Below are positions 1 through 10,114 of a stretch of 64,000 bases of DNA, one piece after another; the stretch's first letter is position 1, and the number at the start of each line of letters is the position of its first letter. The notes beneath the pieces are model-generated. The model was given only the letters and a program-made list of their open reading frames with translations, made no database searches and was not told where the DNA came from. The DNA is taken from positions 73,284-137,283 of the forward strand of contig JAGGRA010000031.1 in the NCBI GenBank assembly GCA_018613035.1, written 5' to 3'. Origin of the DNA: Pseudomonas sp. ISL-84. Lineage in GTDB: Bacteria; Bacillota; Bacilli; Bacillales; Cytobacillaceae. Position numbers and translations under genes: made by a program.

Positions 1-151
1 TCTTCCCGCAGGACATTGAATGAGCTTCCTCGAATAAGCACCTCGTCGTAAGAAAATGCGAATGCATTTTCGAGGATCAAGTGCCTTCCACTCCAATCAA
101 CTCAGTAATTAAAACTAGTTTGTAAGCAACAAACTTTGCGAAAACAGCCTT
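1..151 (+). repeat. Dispersed repeat family A, copy A1 (cut by window edge)
   Basis: Non-coding block downstream of addA. It shares segments such as AAGTGCCTTCC followed by CTCCAATCA, and a terminal acagcc, with copies A2 (20437-20609) and A3 (59751-59991). It also shares with A3 the stretch containing CACCTCG and GTAAG. The left end lies outside the window. It resembles non-autonomous intergenic repeats of Bacillaceae; no coding capacity is seen. Confidence 0.6.
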
Positions 152-154
152 ATA

Positions 155-192
155 CAAAAAAACCGGCAGGTGTCATAGTCCGCCGGTTTTTC
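155..192 (-). terminator. Rho-independent terminator of addBA
   Basis: On the minus strand CCGGC and GCCGG arms (182-186 and 163-167) enclose a 14-nt loop and are followed by a run of seven T, a few bases after the addA stop codon. Confidence 0.8.
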
Positions 193-198
193 CTATTT

Positions 199-3100
199 CT
201 ATAACTTAATAGAATGGGCACCGTCAAAGAAAAATAAGTATCTTTCATTGACTTCCCTTTTTAAAATTAGTTCAAGTGCTCTTGTGTACATGTCCATTTG
301 CACTTTATATCTATTTTCAAGTACTGGTTTTGCTTCGGCAAAGCCGCCTTTAAATCTTCCGGTAATACCGTCCGTTTTATAGTCAAGGAGCACTAAGCCC
401 TGTTCATCTTCAAATATACAGTCCACAATTCCCTGGATTAAAATTGGCTCGTCTTCGCCTTGCCAGTTTGGATAGATTTCGCGGGCAGGGAACGATAAAC
501 TGAATGGGATCTCTCTTCTGATTGATGCTGCCTGAACCATTCTTTGTCCAAGTTCACTTTCAAAAAACTGCACAATCAGCTGCGAATCGATGCTTTCCCG
601 CTGATCTGCCGTCAACAACTCGTTATGAACCATCTCATCCATCTTAGCAGAAACAGATTCTTCTGTTGCCGGCTGGCAGAAATCGATATGCTGCATCACT
701 GCATGCATGGCCGTTCCCCGTTCTGCTGGCGAAAGTGATTTTTCCTGCATAAAACGAGGCCGGCTTAACAGCGGTTTATTTATTTTACGGATTAATTCAG
801 TGCCGCTATCTTCATCTGAGAATATTTCCCGCTGCCGCTTTACTTCAGAAACCGATTGTTTCGAGCGATGCTGGGCAGCCTGCTTGTAGGTATATTGCCA
901 TGAGAGTTGTTCCTGTATTTTTTCCTTATAATCCGATTCTGCAGGAACCTGCTTGCCTTCATAAACCAATTGAAGTAAATCTTCTTCACTCTCTTCTTTT
1001 TCTGAAGACAACATGGCTGCGTCCCCGCTTTTCATAATCTTAATGTCCCAGCATGAAGGATGTTCAAGAATATCAGATGAGACTAGAGGGCTTACTGCTG
1101 TCGCTTCTCCTCGCAATGTTTCACAATTTTTATGTCTGACTAGGGATGGACCGATCCAGTCCAAATAGCTGTTAGCAGAGGCACGGTCGAACTCATTTAA
1201 TAGCCAATCTTTATGTTCAGCTGTCTGCAGCCACTGGCTCAGTTTCTTTTCAGCACTTTTTACAGAGGAAACCAGGTATAGCTTTTCTTTAGCCCGGGTT
1301 AAGGCAACATATAAAACGCGCATTTCCTCCGCAAGCATTTCCATCTTCTTTTTCCGTTTAAAAGCTATTTGCGGAAGTGATGGATAAGAAATTCTTTTTT
1401 CAGCATTCACATACTTAGCAGCAAAACCAAATTCCTTGTCCAGCATGTATGGCTTTTTCAAATCCATCGTATTAAAATTTCGGGCAAGCCCGGCTATGAA
1501 TACAAATGGAAATTCCAGTCCTTTGCTGCTATGGATGGTCATTAGTCGCACAACGTCTTCCTGTTCACCTAAGGCACGGGCAGCACCAAGGTCATCGCCT
1601 CTATCCCGCATCCGCTCAATGAATCTCAGGAAGCGAAACAATCCCCTGAAGGAAGTTGCCTCATACTGTCTGGCCCTGTCATATAAAGCGCGAAGATTCG
1701 CCTGCCGCTGTTTTCCGCCCGGCATGCCGCCAACGAAATCATAGAAACGGGTCTTTCTGTAGAGATGCCAGATTAGTTCGGAAAGTGAACCCTGGCGTGC
1801 CATAACACGCCATTCCTTAAGCTGCTCAAAGAACGGGCGGACTTTTTCATACAATTCACCTGTTGCAAGGTTTGGTTTAATCCGGCAGAAGGAAGTCATT
1901 GCTTCGTAAAAAGAGCCTCTTTTATTATGAATCCGGATTTGAGCTAGTTCTTCCTCTGTTAACCCCAAAATTGGAGATCTTAGAACAGAAGCAAGCGGAA
2001 TGTCCTGGTAAGGATTATCGATGACTTTAAGAAGGGACATCATAATCGCGACTTCCGTGGCTTCAAAATAACCGCTTGAAAGATTGGCATACACAGGAAT
2101 ACCTTGCTGCTTGAATTCTTCCATAATTTGTGGTGCCCATGTCATGGATCGAAGCAAGACCACGATATCCCGGTACATGGCAGGACGCCCGGATTGGGTT
2201 TTCGGATTGTAAACTTCTTTGCGCTCCCCAATAATTTCTTTAATTTTAGCAGCCATATACCTTGCTTCTAGCTGTGATTGCGCCAGCTCCGTGCTGTCGA
2301 AATCATCTTGCAGATCTTCGGGCTGCGTTTCATCCTGCTCGTTCCCTTCCAAATCGATAATAGCCAGTTCTACTGGATGCCCCTGATTCTCTGAATAAGG
2401 AGCTCCTTTTACCAGTTCAGCAGCTTCATCATATTCAATTTCACCAACAGCAACACCCATTATTTGTTTAAAAATATAGTTGGTGCCATGAAGTACTTCC
2501 TTACGGCTTCTGAAATTCCGTGCCAAATCGATCCTGAGCCCTGCTCCTGCTCCGCTTTGGTCAAAACGGGTATACTTGCCCAAAAATAAATTGGGTTCTG
2601 CCAGGCGGAAACGATAGATCGACTGCTTCACATCCCCTACCATAAATAGGTTTCCGTTTTCTTCTGAATCAGCCGTTACTAATTGCAAAATGGCTTCCTG
2701 CACCATGTTGGTATCTTGATACTCATCGACCAGAACTTCTTTAAACTGGTTTCTGCATGCAAGAGCAGCCACTGATGGCAGCAGACGGCTATTTTCACCT
2801 TGTAAAGAAAGAATTTCTAGGCAATAATGCTCTAGGTCAGCAAAATCAACAAGGCCCTTTTCCGTTTTCACCTGGCCAAATCGGACGGAAAAATCCTTAA
2901 CTAAAGAAACAAGCGTTTCAATATGGGGCTTCATTTCTACCATATCCCTAATGAAGCTTTCCGGTCGGCGTCCAAATAACTCGTCCTGAAGATCAGATAT
3001 AATTTTCTTTGCTTGATCCCTCAGCTTTTTAGCTTTTTCTACCAGAACCGGATCATAGCCATCGCCTTTACACGTCTTTGCTCTCCCGAATGACCATGAT

Positions 3101-3960
3101 TGCATGGCTTCATAAAGAGTCGACCATGAATCTTCCTTTGCTTCAATAAGAGTATTAACAACATGCAAATCTGCGATAAAGTTTTCAGCCCTTGGAACCG
3201 GTCCGCCCGGCAGCCTGGTCAGTTCAAGGCAATACTCAAGCAGCTGCTTGGCTCCCTTCAGCTGCAGATCAACATCATTCAATAGGGAACGGACAAACGG
3301 CAGCTGTTCAAGACTAGCAGTTCCATCCACATTATACATCTCAACAATTGAGTCGAGATATTGATTTGGAGAAGGATTAGAACGGGCGAAATCGTATAAG
3401 TCCCGGATAATATCCTGCAGGGCTGTATCACTTCTGTCATTCGTAAAAGTATCTACAAGAGCGAAGAAAGCCTCATTTCCCTCCTTGCCGTACTCCTCTT
3501 CGAAAAGATCCTCGAGAACTTCATCCCTTAACAGCTGGGCTTCCGTTTCATCAGCGATCCGAAAGCCCGGGTCAATTTCAGTCATATAATAATATTTCCG
3601 GATAATCTCCAAACAAAATGAGTGCAAGGTGGAGATGGAAGCTTTATTTAATAAACTCACCTGTTTTCTGAGGTGGACAGACGTTGGATCCGCATTGATG
3701 GCTTTTTCAAGAGCCTCGCCGATCCGGTGCCTCATCTCGGCTGCCGATGCATTCGTAAAGGTTACAACCAGCAATTCATCGACATTGATGGGATCTTCTG
3801 CTGCGATAATTTTATTGATGATCCTTTCAACAAGAACAGCTGTTTTTCCGGATCCTGCTGCTGCTGCAACCAGGATATCCTGGCCTTTTGCCATAATCGC
3901 TTTCCATTGATCATCTGTCCAAGTTGCGTCTTCCGGCTTAGGCGGAATGGTCATTTTCAT
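199..3960 (-). CDS. addA: ATP-dependent helicase/nuclease subunit A (AddA)
   Basis: AddA is the UvrD-type 3'-5' helicase plus nuclease subunit of the AddAB complex, which resects double-strand breaks and generates 3' tails for RecA. The 1253-residue protein has Walker A GSGKT at residues 36-40, a Walker B/DEYQDTN segment near 410, superfamily I helicase motifs such as VGDVKQSIYRFR and RLMTIHSSKGLEFP, and a C-terminal RecB-family nuclease signature (GIVDC then LLDYKTDG near 1190). Length is close to the 1232 residues of B. subtilis AddA. It overlaps the addB stop by 23 nt, so the pair is translationally coupled; AAGGAGGTG stands 7 nt before this ATG, although a second ATG two codons later is possible. 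Confidence 0.97.
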   Translation of the reverse strand: MKMTIPPKPEDATWTDDQWKAIMAKGQDILVAAAAGSGKTAVLVERIINKIIAAEDPINVDELLVVTFTNASAAEMRHRIGEALEKAINADPTSVHLRKQVSLLNKASISTLHSFCLEIIRKYYYMTEIDPGFRIADETEAQLLRDEVLEDLFEEEYGKEGNEAFFALVDTFTNDRSDTALQDIIRDLYDFARSNPSPNQYLDSIVEMYNVDGTASLEQLPFVRSLLNDVDLQLKGAKQLLEYCLELTRLPGGPVPRAENFIADLHVVNTLIEAKEDSWSTLYEAMQSWSFGRAKTCKGDGYDPVLVEKAKKLRDQAKKIISDLQDELFGRRPESFIRDMVEMKPHIETLVSLVKDFSVRFGQVKTEKGLVDFADLEHYCLEILSLQGENSRLLPSVAALACRNQFKEVLVDEYQDTNMVQEAILQLVTADSEENGNLFMVGDVKQSIYRFRLAEPNLFLGKYTRFDQSGAGAGLRIDLARNFRSRKEVLHGTNYIFKQIMGVAVGEIEYDEAAELVKGAPYSENQGHPVELAIIDLEGNEQDETQPEDLQDDFDSTELAQSQLEARYMAAKIKEIIGERKEVYNPKTQSGRPAMYRDIVVLLRSMTWAPQIMEEFKQQGIPVYANLSSGYFEATEVAIMMSLLKVIDNPYQDIPLASVLRSPILGLTEEELAQIRIHNKRGSFYEAMTSFCRIKPNLATGELYEKVRPFFEQLKEWRVMARQGSLSELIWHLYRKTRFYDFVGGMPGGKQRQANLRALYDRARQYEATSFRGLFRFLRFIERMRDRGDDLGAARALGEQEDVVRLMTIHSSKGLEFPFVFIAGLARNFNTMDLKKPYMLDKEFGFAAKYVNAEKRISYPSLPQIAFKRKKKMEMLAEEMRVLYVALTRAKEKLYLVSSVKSAEKKLSQWLQTAEHKDWLLNEFDRASANSYLDWIGPSLVRHKNCETLRGEATAVSPLVSSDILEHPSCWDIKIMKSGDAAMLSSEKEESEEDLLQLVYEGKQVPAESDYKEKIQEQLSWQYTYKQAAQHRSKQSVSEVKRQREIFSDEDSGTELIRKINKPLLSRPRFMQEKSLSPAERGTAMHAVMQHIDFCQPATEESVSAKMDEMVHNELLTADQRESIDSQLIVQFFESELGQRMVQAASIRREIPFSLSFPAREIYPNWQGEDEPILIQGIVDCIFEDEQGLVLLDYKTDGITGRFKGGFAEAKPVLENRYKVQMDMYTRALELILKREVNERYLFFFDGAHSIKL

Positions 3961-6900
3961 CTTCCTCCACCTCCTTCTTGATGGTTTCTATAACGTCCTC
4001 TTTAGGCTTGGGAACAAACAGCCTGTAATCATTTGTTTCAAGCGATTCATCAAATTGACAAACTGATTTATAGGCACAAAAAGTACAAGGCGTTTTTTCC
4101 TTCATTTTATAAGGGGCAATATCGACAGTTCCTTCTGTTATGCGGTTGCCGGTATTTGTATACATCTTCCTCACATAACGCCGTAAATAGTCAAACTCCT
4201 GCTTATTGGCGACCTTGGACCGCTTTGAAATGGTCCCGTCCTTTTTGAAGCCGGCGGAAATAATCGATGAATCTCCTGTTTCCAGCGTCTGGTCCATTAA
4301 CCGGATGACATTTTCATCCCCCAGCATCAGTCCATTCATCTTGAACTTTTTATAGAGTTCTTGCTCTATATCCTCCAATGTCAGCATTTTTGATGTGCTT
4401 ACAATTGGGTTATGGACATGGAAGTATAGAACTCCCGCTGGATCTGCTTCCGTACCGATCAAGGCATTGGAATGGGCAATAATAATATCCAGATAGGTAA
4501 GCATTTGCAGGGCGATGCCATAGTAGACTTCGCTGACATTCAAATCTTTGGAACTCGACTTATAGTCAATAACCCGTAAAAATGTTCCATGTGCATCCTG
4601 TGCTTTATCTACCCTGTCAATTCTGCCGACAAGCTCCATTTTCGACCCATTTTTAAGCGGGAAAACGAGCGAAGGCAATTCTCCTTTCGGGCCAAATCCG
4701 AGTTCAAGCCCTACTGGAGAGAATCCGCTTGATTTGGCATGCTCGCTGATTACGAATGATGCTCTGCTGATGATTTGTTCAAGCTTTCTCTTAATATAGT
4801 GATGCCTGTTTGAGCTTAAGAGAATCTCATTTTGCAATTTAGGGGCAAGCATTTCGACTGCTTCTTTTGCGAGAATTTCACACTGTTCTCTGGTCATATC
4901 CGTCCATGATAGCTTTTGAGTCATTACCGTTTCAGCAATATATTTTAATGCAGCATGGAATAAATCTCCAATATCCGGCGCCTCCAGGCGGTATACCTGC
5001 CTTTCCCGGAGCCTTAGGCCGTGCTGGGCAAAATGGGAAAACGGGCAGCTGTGGAATAATTCCATTCTGGATACACTTGCCTGTATATGGTCACCATACA
5101 GCTCTTTGCTAATGTTCTCATCTAGCTTCTGTGTATTATTTTCATAATTCAGGCTGGAAAGAACCTTTAATGCCGGCCTTCTCCATTGCTCATTTTTTAA
5201 ATAAATATTATAAACATCCCACCACAAATCATAAATCGGATAGTTTCGCTTCTTCAGCTGCAGCTGTGATGTCAGATAAGAAAGTGCTGTATTAAGGTTA
5301 TCCGCATATTCAAGCTGTTCAGCTTCCGGCAATTCTGCCGGGTCGGCCATAAAGGCATGCTGCCTGGATTCAGGGAATAAATCTGCCATTCTTTTAATAA
5401 AAGGAGACGGCATGAGCGCTTTGCCTTCTTCATTTGCCAGCGGGTAGCTGATAAATAATCTTTCTGACGGGGTGACAAAGGCTTTATAAGCTAAAAATTC
5501 CTCATCCAGAAGGCGAGTTCGGCTTCCTGGAGCAAGTTTCATGCCATTTGCATGCAGCTTTTCCCTGTCTTCATCCGCCAGCACACCATCCTCCGAAAAT
5601 TTGACAGGGAGTACTCCTTCGTTAAGACCAATGACAAAAGCCGCTTTAATGTCAGTTAATCGGGATCTCTCCAAGTCTGCTGCCATTACCTGATCGATAG
5701 CAGGCGGAACAAGTGTAAAGCGCAGTGACTCCATTCCGGCATCAAGAATAGAAGCAAACCGCTTTAGAGTGACATCTTCTTGACCCAGCATTTCTACATA
5801 TTGATCCAGAAGCTCCATTATGGCATTCCAAGCCTGTCCATGTTCCCTTGACTTAACAAGGTTCCCTTTTTCCTCTTCAGCCGTTTTCCATTGTTCCAGT
5901 TTTAATGGGACTTCAAGTTCTTCAAGATATAAAAACATAGCTTCACAATATTTACGGCCATTATCAGCTTTTTTAAGGCGGCGGGTTAGCCTTAAAATCG
6001 GGCCGGTAATCATTTCCCGAAGATCGTTTAATTCATCTTCGATTTTCTTTTCTGCATCTGTCTGGGCAACTGCTTCAAACTCCAGTCCCCTAATTCTTCT
6101 GTAAATCCATCTTCTCTTCCTCGTCCACTTATCCCCTTGGATGCCATAGGCAAGGACATAATTTTCAAGCCTGTCCATCTGCTCGCGCAGACGGGATGGA
6201 TCTAACTTTGACGGAAAGATGAGCTCAGTCTTAACCGCTCTAAAGATCGGTTCATAACGCCAGTTCCCATTGAGGATCTCCAAGGTCGAGCGAATTAATT
6301 CCACTAGAGGGTGATTCAGCATCGTCCTTTTTTGGTCAATGAAATAAGGAATATCGTAGTCGTGAAACACGGTTTCAATCATGTCATGATAATCCTGTCC
6401 GTTTCTAGCCAAAACCGCAATATCTCTGTAACGGTATCCTTCAATGCGAATAAGCTGGTTTATTTTTCTTGCGATTCCTTCAATTTCGGCTCTTCTATTT
6501 ACAGCCTGTCCAATATGAATGGCAGACTCTCCTGAAAAAGCAGCAGCCGGCCTGCTGTCAAAATTGGCTTCAAGATGCCTCAGGGAAGGCGTATTCCATC
6601 TTTTTTGCTCAGTAAGCTTGATCTCTTCCACATCCAGCCCATTCCGAGAAGCCATTTCAAAGATCGTTTGATAGTTTTCACCTGACATCCTGAATAAATG
6701 AAGTTCATCAGGAGCGCTTTGCTTAAATGGACGATCAAGTGTGAGTGTAATGGTTACCTTTTTGCACAGCTTCATTAGCTGCTCAACGATCATATATTCT
6801 TGCGGTGTAAAGCTATAAAAGCCATCTATATAAACTTCTGCATTTTTTAGATACTGTGATCGCGAGGCTTTTTCCGAAAGCAAACGGAAATAATCTTCAG

Positions 6901-7444
6901 AATCTGTATATTTACCGGAAAGGGATTCTTCAAAATTTTTATAAATTAATTCAAGGTCATGAAGCTTATCCTGCAGCGCTTTATTCGATTCCCCGCCAGC
7001 TGAAAGCTGATTCTGCCGCTCTGTCAGCTCATCAGGATTGACACAATAACGTTTAAATTCTGTCATCATCTGTTCAATTTGCTGGATAAATCCATTCTTA
7101 TCAGCAGCCCGCTGGAAAAGCTTCAGCTCATCTTTTTTATCTTCTATGATTTTGCGGATCAGCATGCTGATGCCAACACTATTAAGATGGTATCTGCTCA
7201 TGCCTCCAGTTTCCTGAAGAATTCTCCAGGCAAGGCGCGTAAAAGAATACACCTGGCTTCGAACCATTCCATTTAAACCTGGTGTTGTAATTAGTTTATA
7301 TTCTGATAGAAACGTCATCTGTTCCGGTACTAAATAGATAATTGGGTCGCCATCCGGGCTGAACCGCAGTTCATCGCGGATTTCATTCAGGCAGTACTCC
7401 GTTTTGCCGCTTCCGGAACGGCCTATCAATAAACGTACGGTCAT
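3938..7444 (-). CDS. addB: ATP-dependent helicase/nuclease subunit B (AddB)
   Basis: Partner of AddA in the recombination nuclease. The protein has an N-terminal P-loop GRSGSGKT (residues 8-15), an inactivated-helicase middle region and a C-terminal nuclease domain (RVIDYKSSS). The iron-sulfur cysteines characteristic of AddB are present: one in FHSCPFSHF and three in CTFCAYKSVC near the C terminus. I start it at the ATG at 7444 (1168 residues, near the 1166 of B. subtilis), which has AAGGAGG at good spacing. A longer reading of 13 residues runs into an intergenic repeat and is unlikely. The leader contains repeat B1, whose hairpin lies directly before the ribosome site. Confidence 0.97.
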   Translation of the reverse strand: MTVRLLIGRSGSGKTEYCLNEIRDELRFSPDGDPIIYLVPEQMTFLSEYKLITTPGLNGMVRSQVYSFTRLAWRILQETGGMSRYHLNSVGISMLIRKIIEDKKDELKLFQRAADKNGFIQQIEQMMTEFKRYCVNPDELTERQNQLSAGGESNKALQDKLHDLELIYKNFEESLSGKYTDSEDYFRLLSEKASRSQYLKNAEVYIDGFYSFTPQEYMIVEQLMKLCKKVTITLTLDRPFKQSAPDELHLFRMSGENYQTIFEMASRNGLDVEEIKLTEQKRWNTPSLRHLEANFDSRPAAAFSGESAIHIGQAVNRRAEIEGIARKINQLIRIEGYRYRDIAVLARNGQDYHDMIETVFHDYDIPYFIDQKRTMLNHPLVELIRSTLEILNGNWRYEPIFRAVKTELIFPSKLDPSRLREQMDRLENYVLAYGIQGDKWTRKRRWIYRRIRGLEFEAVAQTDAEKKIEDELNDLREMITGPILRLTRRLKKADNGRKYCEAMFLYLEELEVPLKLEQWKTAEEEKGNLVKSREHGQAWNAIMELLDQYVEMLGQEDVTLKRFASILDAGMESLRFTLVPPAIDQVMAADLERSRLTDIKAAFVIGLNEGVLPVKFSEDGVLADEDREKLHANGMKLAPGSRTRLLDEEFLAYKAFVTPSERLFISYPLANEEGKALMPSPFIKRMADLFPESRQHAFMADPAELPEAEQLEYADNLNTALSYLTSQLQLKKRNYPIYDLWWDVYNIYLKNEQWRRPALKVLSSLNYENNTQKLDENISKELYGDHIQASVSRMELFHSCPFSHFAQHGLRLRERQVYRLEAPDIGDLFHAALKYIAETVMTQKLSWTDMTREQCEILAKEAVEMLAPKLQNEILLSSNRHHYIKRKLEQIISRASFVISEHAKSSGFSPVGLELGFGPKGELPSLVFPLKNGSKMELVGRIDRVDKAQDAHGTFLRVIDYKSSSKDLNVSEVYYGIALQMLTYLDIIIAHSNALIGTEADPAGVLYFHVHNPIVSTSKMLTLEDIEQELYKKFKMNGLMLGDENVIRLMDQTLETGDSSIISAGFKKDGTISKRSKVANKQEFDYLRRYVRKMYTNTGNRITEGTVDIAPYKMKEKTPCTFCAYKSVCQFDESLETNDYRLFVPKPKEDVIETIKKEVEEDENDHSA

Positions 7445-7458
7445 GTTTTTCCTCCTTA

Positions 7459-7515
7459 AAAGAAAAGCAGAAGCGCCCGACACCTCGAGTAGTCAGGCGC
7501 TGGAGCTATACAGTT
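7459..7515 (-). repeat. Dispersed repeat family B, copy B1 (short)
   Basis: Short copy of the repeat also at 26170-26578 and 32184-32258. Shared ends are AGAAAAGC...AAGCGCC on one side and GGCGCTGGAGCTA..ACA on the other. Read on the minus strand, AGCGCC and GGCGCTT arms (7496-7501, 7471-7476 region) form a hairpin followed by a U-rich stretch that ends exactly at the addB Shine-Dalgarno, so it could act as a terminator-like leader. Confidence 0.65.
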
Positions 7516-7729
7516 ATCGAAATTTAGGTGCTTACTTAACAGATTATGTGAGGCTTCCAAAGCCATCTGCCGAAAAGCCTAGCAGTCATTACGTTTATGT
7601 CTATATTCTCTTAAATTATTTTATCATATTAGCTGTTCAATTTTTCAATTGGGGTCTTTCAAAAATGTGGAAATGAACAACTTTCATATACAGGCAATCC
7701 TGCATAGGTTATGGTGGCAGGTGATATGA

Positions 7730-8884
7730 ATGGTCTCAAAACCAATTCTGCTGGCAACCTCCATTATTTTGACAGTAACAGGCATTTTTGTTGCCAGCAA
7801 TATTTATACGCTTATTCCTATTTACGGGGATATAGCTGATACATTTAACGTGAATGAAAATTATATTGTCGGAGGAGGCAGTCTTTTTGCCTTTTTTTAT
7901 GCAGCCGGATTGCTATACTTTGGCCCTGCTTCTGATACTTTCGGCAGGCGAAAAATAATCACTATCGGTTTGCTCGCCTCATCATTGTCCACTTTTGCTG
8001 TGGGGCTTTCAACAAATGTTGAGGCGCTTTATATTTCCAGGTCGATTCAGGGGTTGACACTTGGCAGTTTCGCACCTGTTGCTTTTGCCTATTCCTTTGA
8101 CCTTTTTCCGCCAAAGAAACGTACCCTGCTGCTCGTATTTATCAATACAGGATTTCTCATTGCCGGTATACTGGGACAACTCATCAGCTCTACAATCACT
8201 TTTTATTTTCAGTGGAGTTATGCTTTTTATTTCTTTGCCATTTGTTATTTTGTACTCTTTCTTATGTCGTACAAAATATTGCCCTCAACTCCACCACCAG
8301 CCAATTCAAGAGTTTCCGTTATTCAGACTATGAAAAATCTTATAAAAAACAGCAGCCTGTTAAAATGTTACGCCATTACGTTTACTTTACTGTTTTCTTT
8401 TGTAGCTTTATACGATTCGATAGGAAGATTTTTCCAGGGGACCAGAGAAGATTTATTTATATTAAGAGCGGTTGGATTAATCGGGGCAGTCCTGTCTCTT
8501 TTCACAGGCAAATTAATCGACCGAATTGGCATTTACGCAACCATGAAGCTGGGTTTGTTACTGGGCATATGCAGCATTATTAATATGGCTGTATTTAGCA
8601 GTACACCCGCTTTAATGGCCTTTTCCATACTATTTGTAGCCTCCATCTCCCTGCTTGTACCAACAGTTATTACACTCATTGGCATGATTGCAGGGTCTGA
8701 TCGGGCAAAGGCACTTTCGCTCTATTCATTTATCCTTTTAACTGGAGCCAGCCTTGCTTCGCCTGTTGTGATGGTCCTTCAATATGAGTATGTGCTGCAG
8801 CTGCTGCTAGCCTTTTTCCTTTTGAATATGGTACTTGGTTATTTCCTATCAAAAGAAATTAATCTTAGTCCACAGTCAGAATAA
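7730..8884 (+). CDS. MFS transporter
   Basis: Predicted 12-helix major facilitator superfamily permease of 384 residues. The family signature between helices 2 and 3 is visible as GPASDTFGRRK at about residues 62-72, and the whole protein is hydrophobic with a charged central loop near residue 190. Substrate cannot be told from sequence; drug or small-metabolite efflux is usual for this group. AGGTGAT stands five bases before the ATG. It stands alone, convergent with the acetyltransferase downstream and divergent from addB. Confidence 0.88.
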   Translation: MVSKPILLATSIILTVTGIFVASNIYTLIPIYGDIADTFNVNENYIVGGGSLFAFFYAAGLLYFGPASDTFGRRKIITIGLLASSLSTFAVGLSTNVEALYISRSIQGLTLGSFAPVAFAYSFDLFPPKKRTLLLVFINTGFLIAGILGQLISSTITFYFQWSYAFYFFAICYFVLFLMSYKILPSTPPPANSRVSVIQTMKNLIKNSSLLKCYAITFTLLFSFVALYDSIGRFFQGTREDLFILRAVGLIGAVLSLFTGKLIDRIGIYATMKLGLLLGICSIINMAVFSSTPALMAFSILFVASISLLVPTVITLIGMIAGSDRAKALSLYSFILLTGASLASPVVMVLQYEYVLQLLLAFFLLNMVLGYFLSKEINLSPQSE

Positions 8885-8891
8885 ATAAGAA

Positions 8892-8922
8892 AAGCGCGGG
8901 ACGAGACCGCGCGCTACTTTTA
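8892..8922. terminator. Bidirectional terminator
   Basis: AGCGCGG (8893-8899) pairs with CCGCGCGCT (8907-8915), with A- and T-rich flanks, between the convergent MFS and GNAT genes. Confidence 0.7.
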
Positions 8923-9459
8923 TTCTTTCCATTCTGGCCGAAGCAGCCCGTATAAAAACATATCATGCCTGCTTCCATCACGTTCAAGAAAATCTCTGAA
9001 TCTGCCTTCCCTTTGGAATCCAAGGCTTTCATACAGGGACACGGCTCTATTATTATATGAAAATACAGTAAGCTGCAGCCTATGGAGATTCAATTCCATG
9101 AAAGCATAACGAATAAGGCATTGCATGGCTTCTTTTCCATAACCTTTCCCCCATTTAGATTCAGCTGCAATAGCGATGGTGATCCAGCCGGTTCGGTGCG
9201 GCCATAGAATACCGTTTAACTCTGCATAGCCGATAAGTTCATTTGTATTTTTTAACCGAATAGCAAACCTGAAAGTATCTTGTGAAGATTCGTCCAGCCA
9301 TTTTTTTATTTCTGTTTCCTGCTTAGGTTTTACCGGCAGCGCATCCAGGTTGCGCATTATTTTTTCATCTGTATACCACTGGATGATCTTTTTTATATCT
9401 TCCTCATTAAAAGCTCCCAATGCTATATCTTTTCCGGATAATATATTTCCGCTGAGCAT
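8920..9459 (-). CDS. GNAT family N-acetyltransferase (RimJ/RimL-like)
   Basis: Acetyl-CoA-dependent N-acetyltransferase of 179 residues. The GNAT core is clear: motif A around WGKGYGKEAMQ (residues about 101-111) and motif B with NNRAVSLYESLGFQREG (about 137-153). The short wedge of GRFRDFLERDG..HDMFLYGLL at the end is typical of the RimJ/RimL/SpeG branch, which acetylates ribosomal protein N termini or small amines; the substrate is unknown here. A G-rich ribosome site lies before the ATG. Confidence 0.88.
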   Translation of the reverse strand: MLSGNILSGKDIALGAFNEEDIKKIIQWYTDEKIMRNLDALPVKPKQETEIKKWLDESSQDTFRFAIRLKNTNELIGYAELNGILWPHRTGWITIAIAAESKWGKGYGKEAMQCLIRYAFMELNLHRLQLTVFSYNNRAVSLYESLGFQREGRFRDFLERDGSRHDMFLYGLLRPEWKE

Positions 9460-9690
9460 TCCATCACCCCCGGAACAATAATTTCTGCATTAAATGATGG
9501 AATCCTTCTTTCCTGTATTAATTGGTTTTTTTAAAATATATTAGACAAGGCTTCTGTTATGCGGGAACCATCCTTGGACAAACGACCCTAAAGAATCTGG
9601 TTTCAGCCCCGCTCTATTCTGCAGCCAGCCAATTTCCCGCCTACAACAATCTCTACTTCATACAAGATGAACCAATATACGCTGAAAAGC

Positions 9691-9721
9691 CCCGCCAAAC
9701 TAAAGGTATGGCGGGATTTTT
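9691..9721. terminator. Terminator, likely of the VOC gene
   Basis: CCCGCC (9691-9696) pairs with GGCGGG (9710-9715), followed by ATTTTTT on the plus strand and GCTTTTC on the minus strand. The rest of 9460-9690 holds nothing I recognise. Confidence 0.65.
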
Positions 9722-9733
9722 TCGGTGCGGTTA

Positions 9734-10114
9734 TCATTGGATTTTTCTTTTATCTTCACAAATCATCAGCAGATTGCCTTCACTATCCCGGAAATTAAAA
9801 AAGGAAATATCCCCATGCTCCTCAATCTCGCTAAAAATTTCTGCATTTAAAGATTTGACGTAGTCATAAGATTGGTAAATATCATTCGTATCGAAAAAGA
9901 AAAGCGGCTTTGCATCCTGCTTGGCAACGACCCCTTTATTGGCATCGAGAATAATGCCAGATCCGCCTGATACCGGCAAATCATAAATCATGCCTTCATG
10001 AGCAGTTTCCTTTTTCGGATGTCCGAGCAATTGTGAATAGAAATCGATTGCTCTGTTCATATCTTTCACATGGATAAAAATGGCGCCAACCTGATTTTTT
10101 ACAGGGCTTTTCAT
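9734..10114 (-). CDS. VOC (glyoxalase/bleomycin-resistance fold) protein
   Basis: Single-domain 126-residue member of the vicinal oxygen chelate superfamily: a beta-alpha-beta-beta-beta start (GAIFIHVKDMNRAIDFYSQL) and a second half ending in FNFRDSEGNLLMICE, the usual place of the C-terminal metal ligand Glu. Such proteins act as lyases, dioxygenases or drug-binding proteins, and no specific role can be given. AGGAGTG precedes the ATG. Monocistronic. Confidence 0.85.
   Translation of the reverse strand: MKSPVKNQVGAIFIHVKDMNRAIDFYSQLLGHPKKETAHEGMIYDLPVSGGSGIILDANKGVVAKQDAKPLFFFDTNDIYQSYDYVKSLNAEIFSEIEEHGDISFFNFRDSEGNLLMICEDKRKIQ

Noticed and set aside
1436-1744. Plus-strand frames opposite addA and addB
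   Set aside because: Antisense shadows of strong coding genes, with no ribosome sites or recognisable products.
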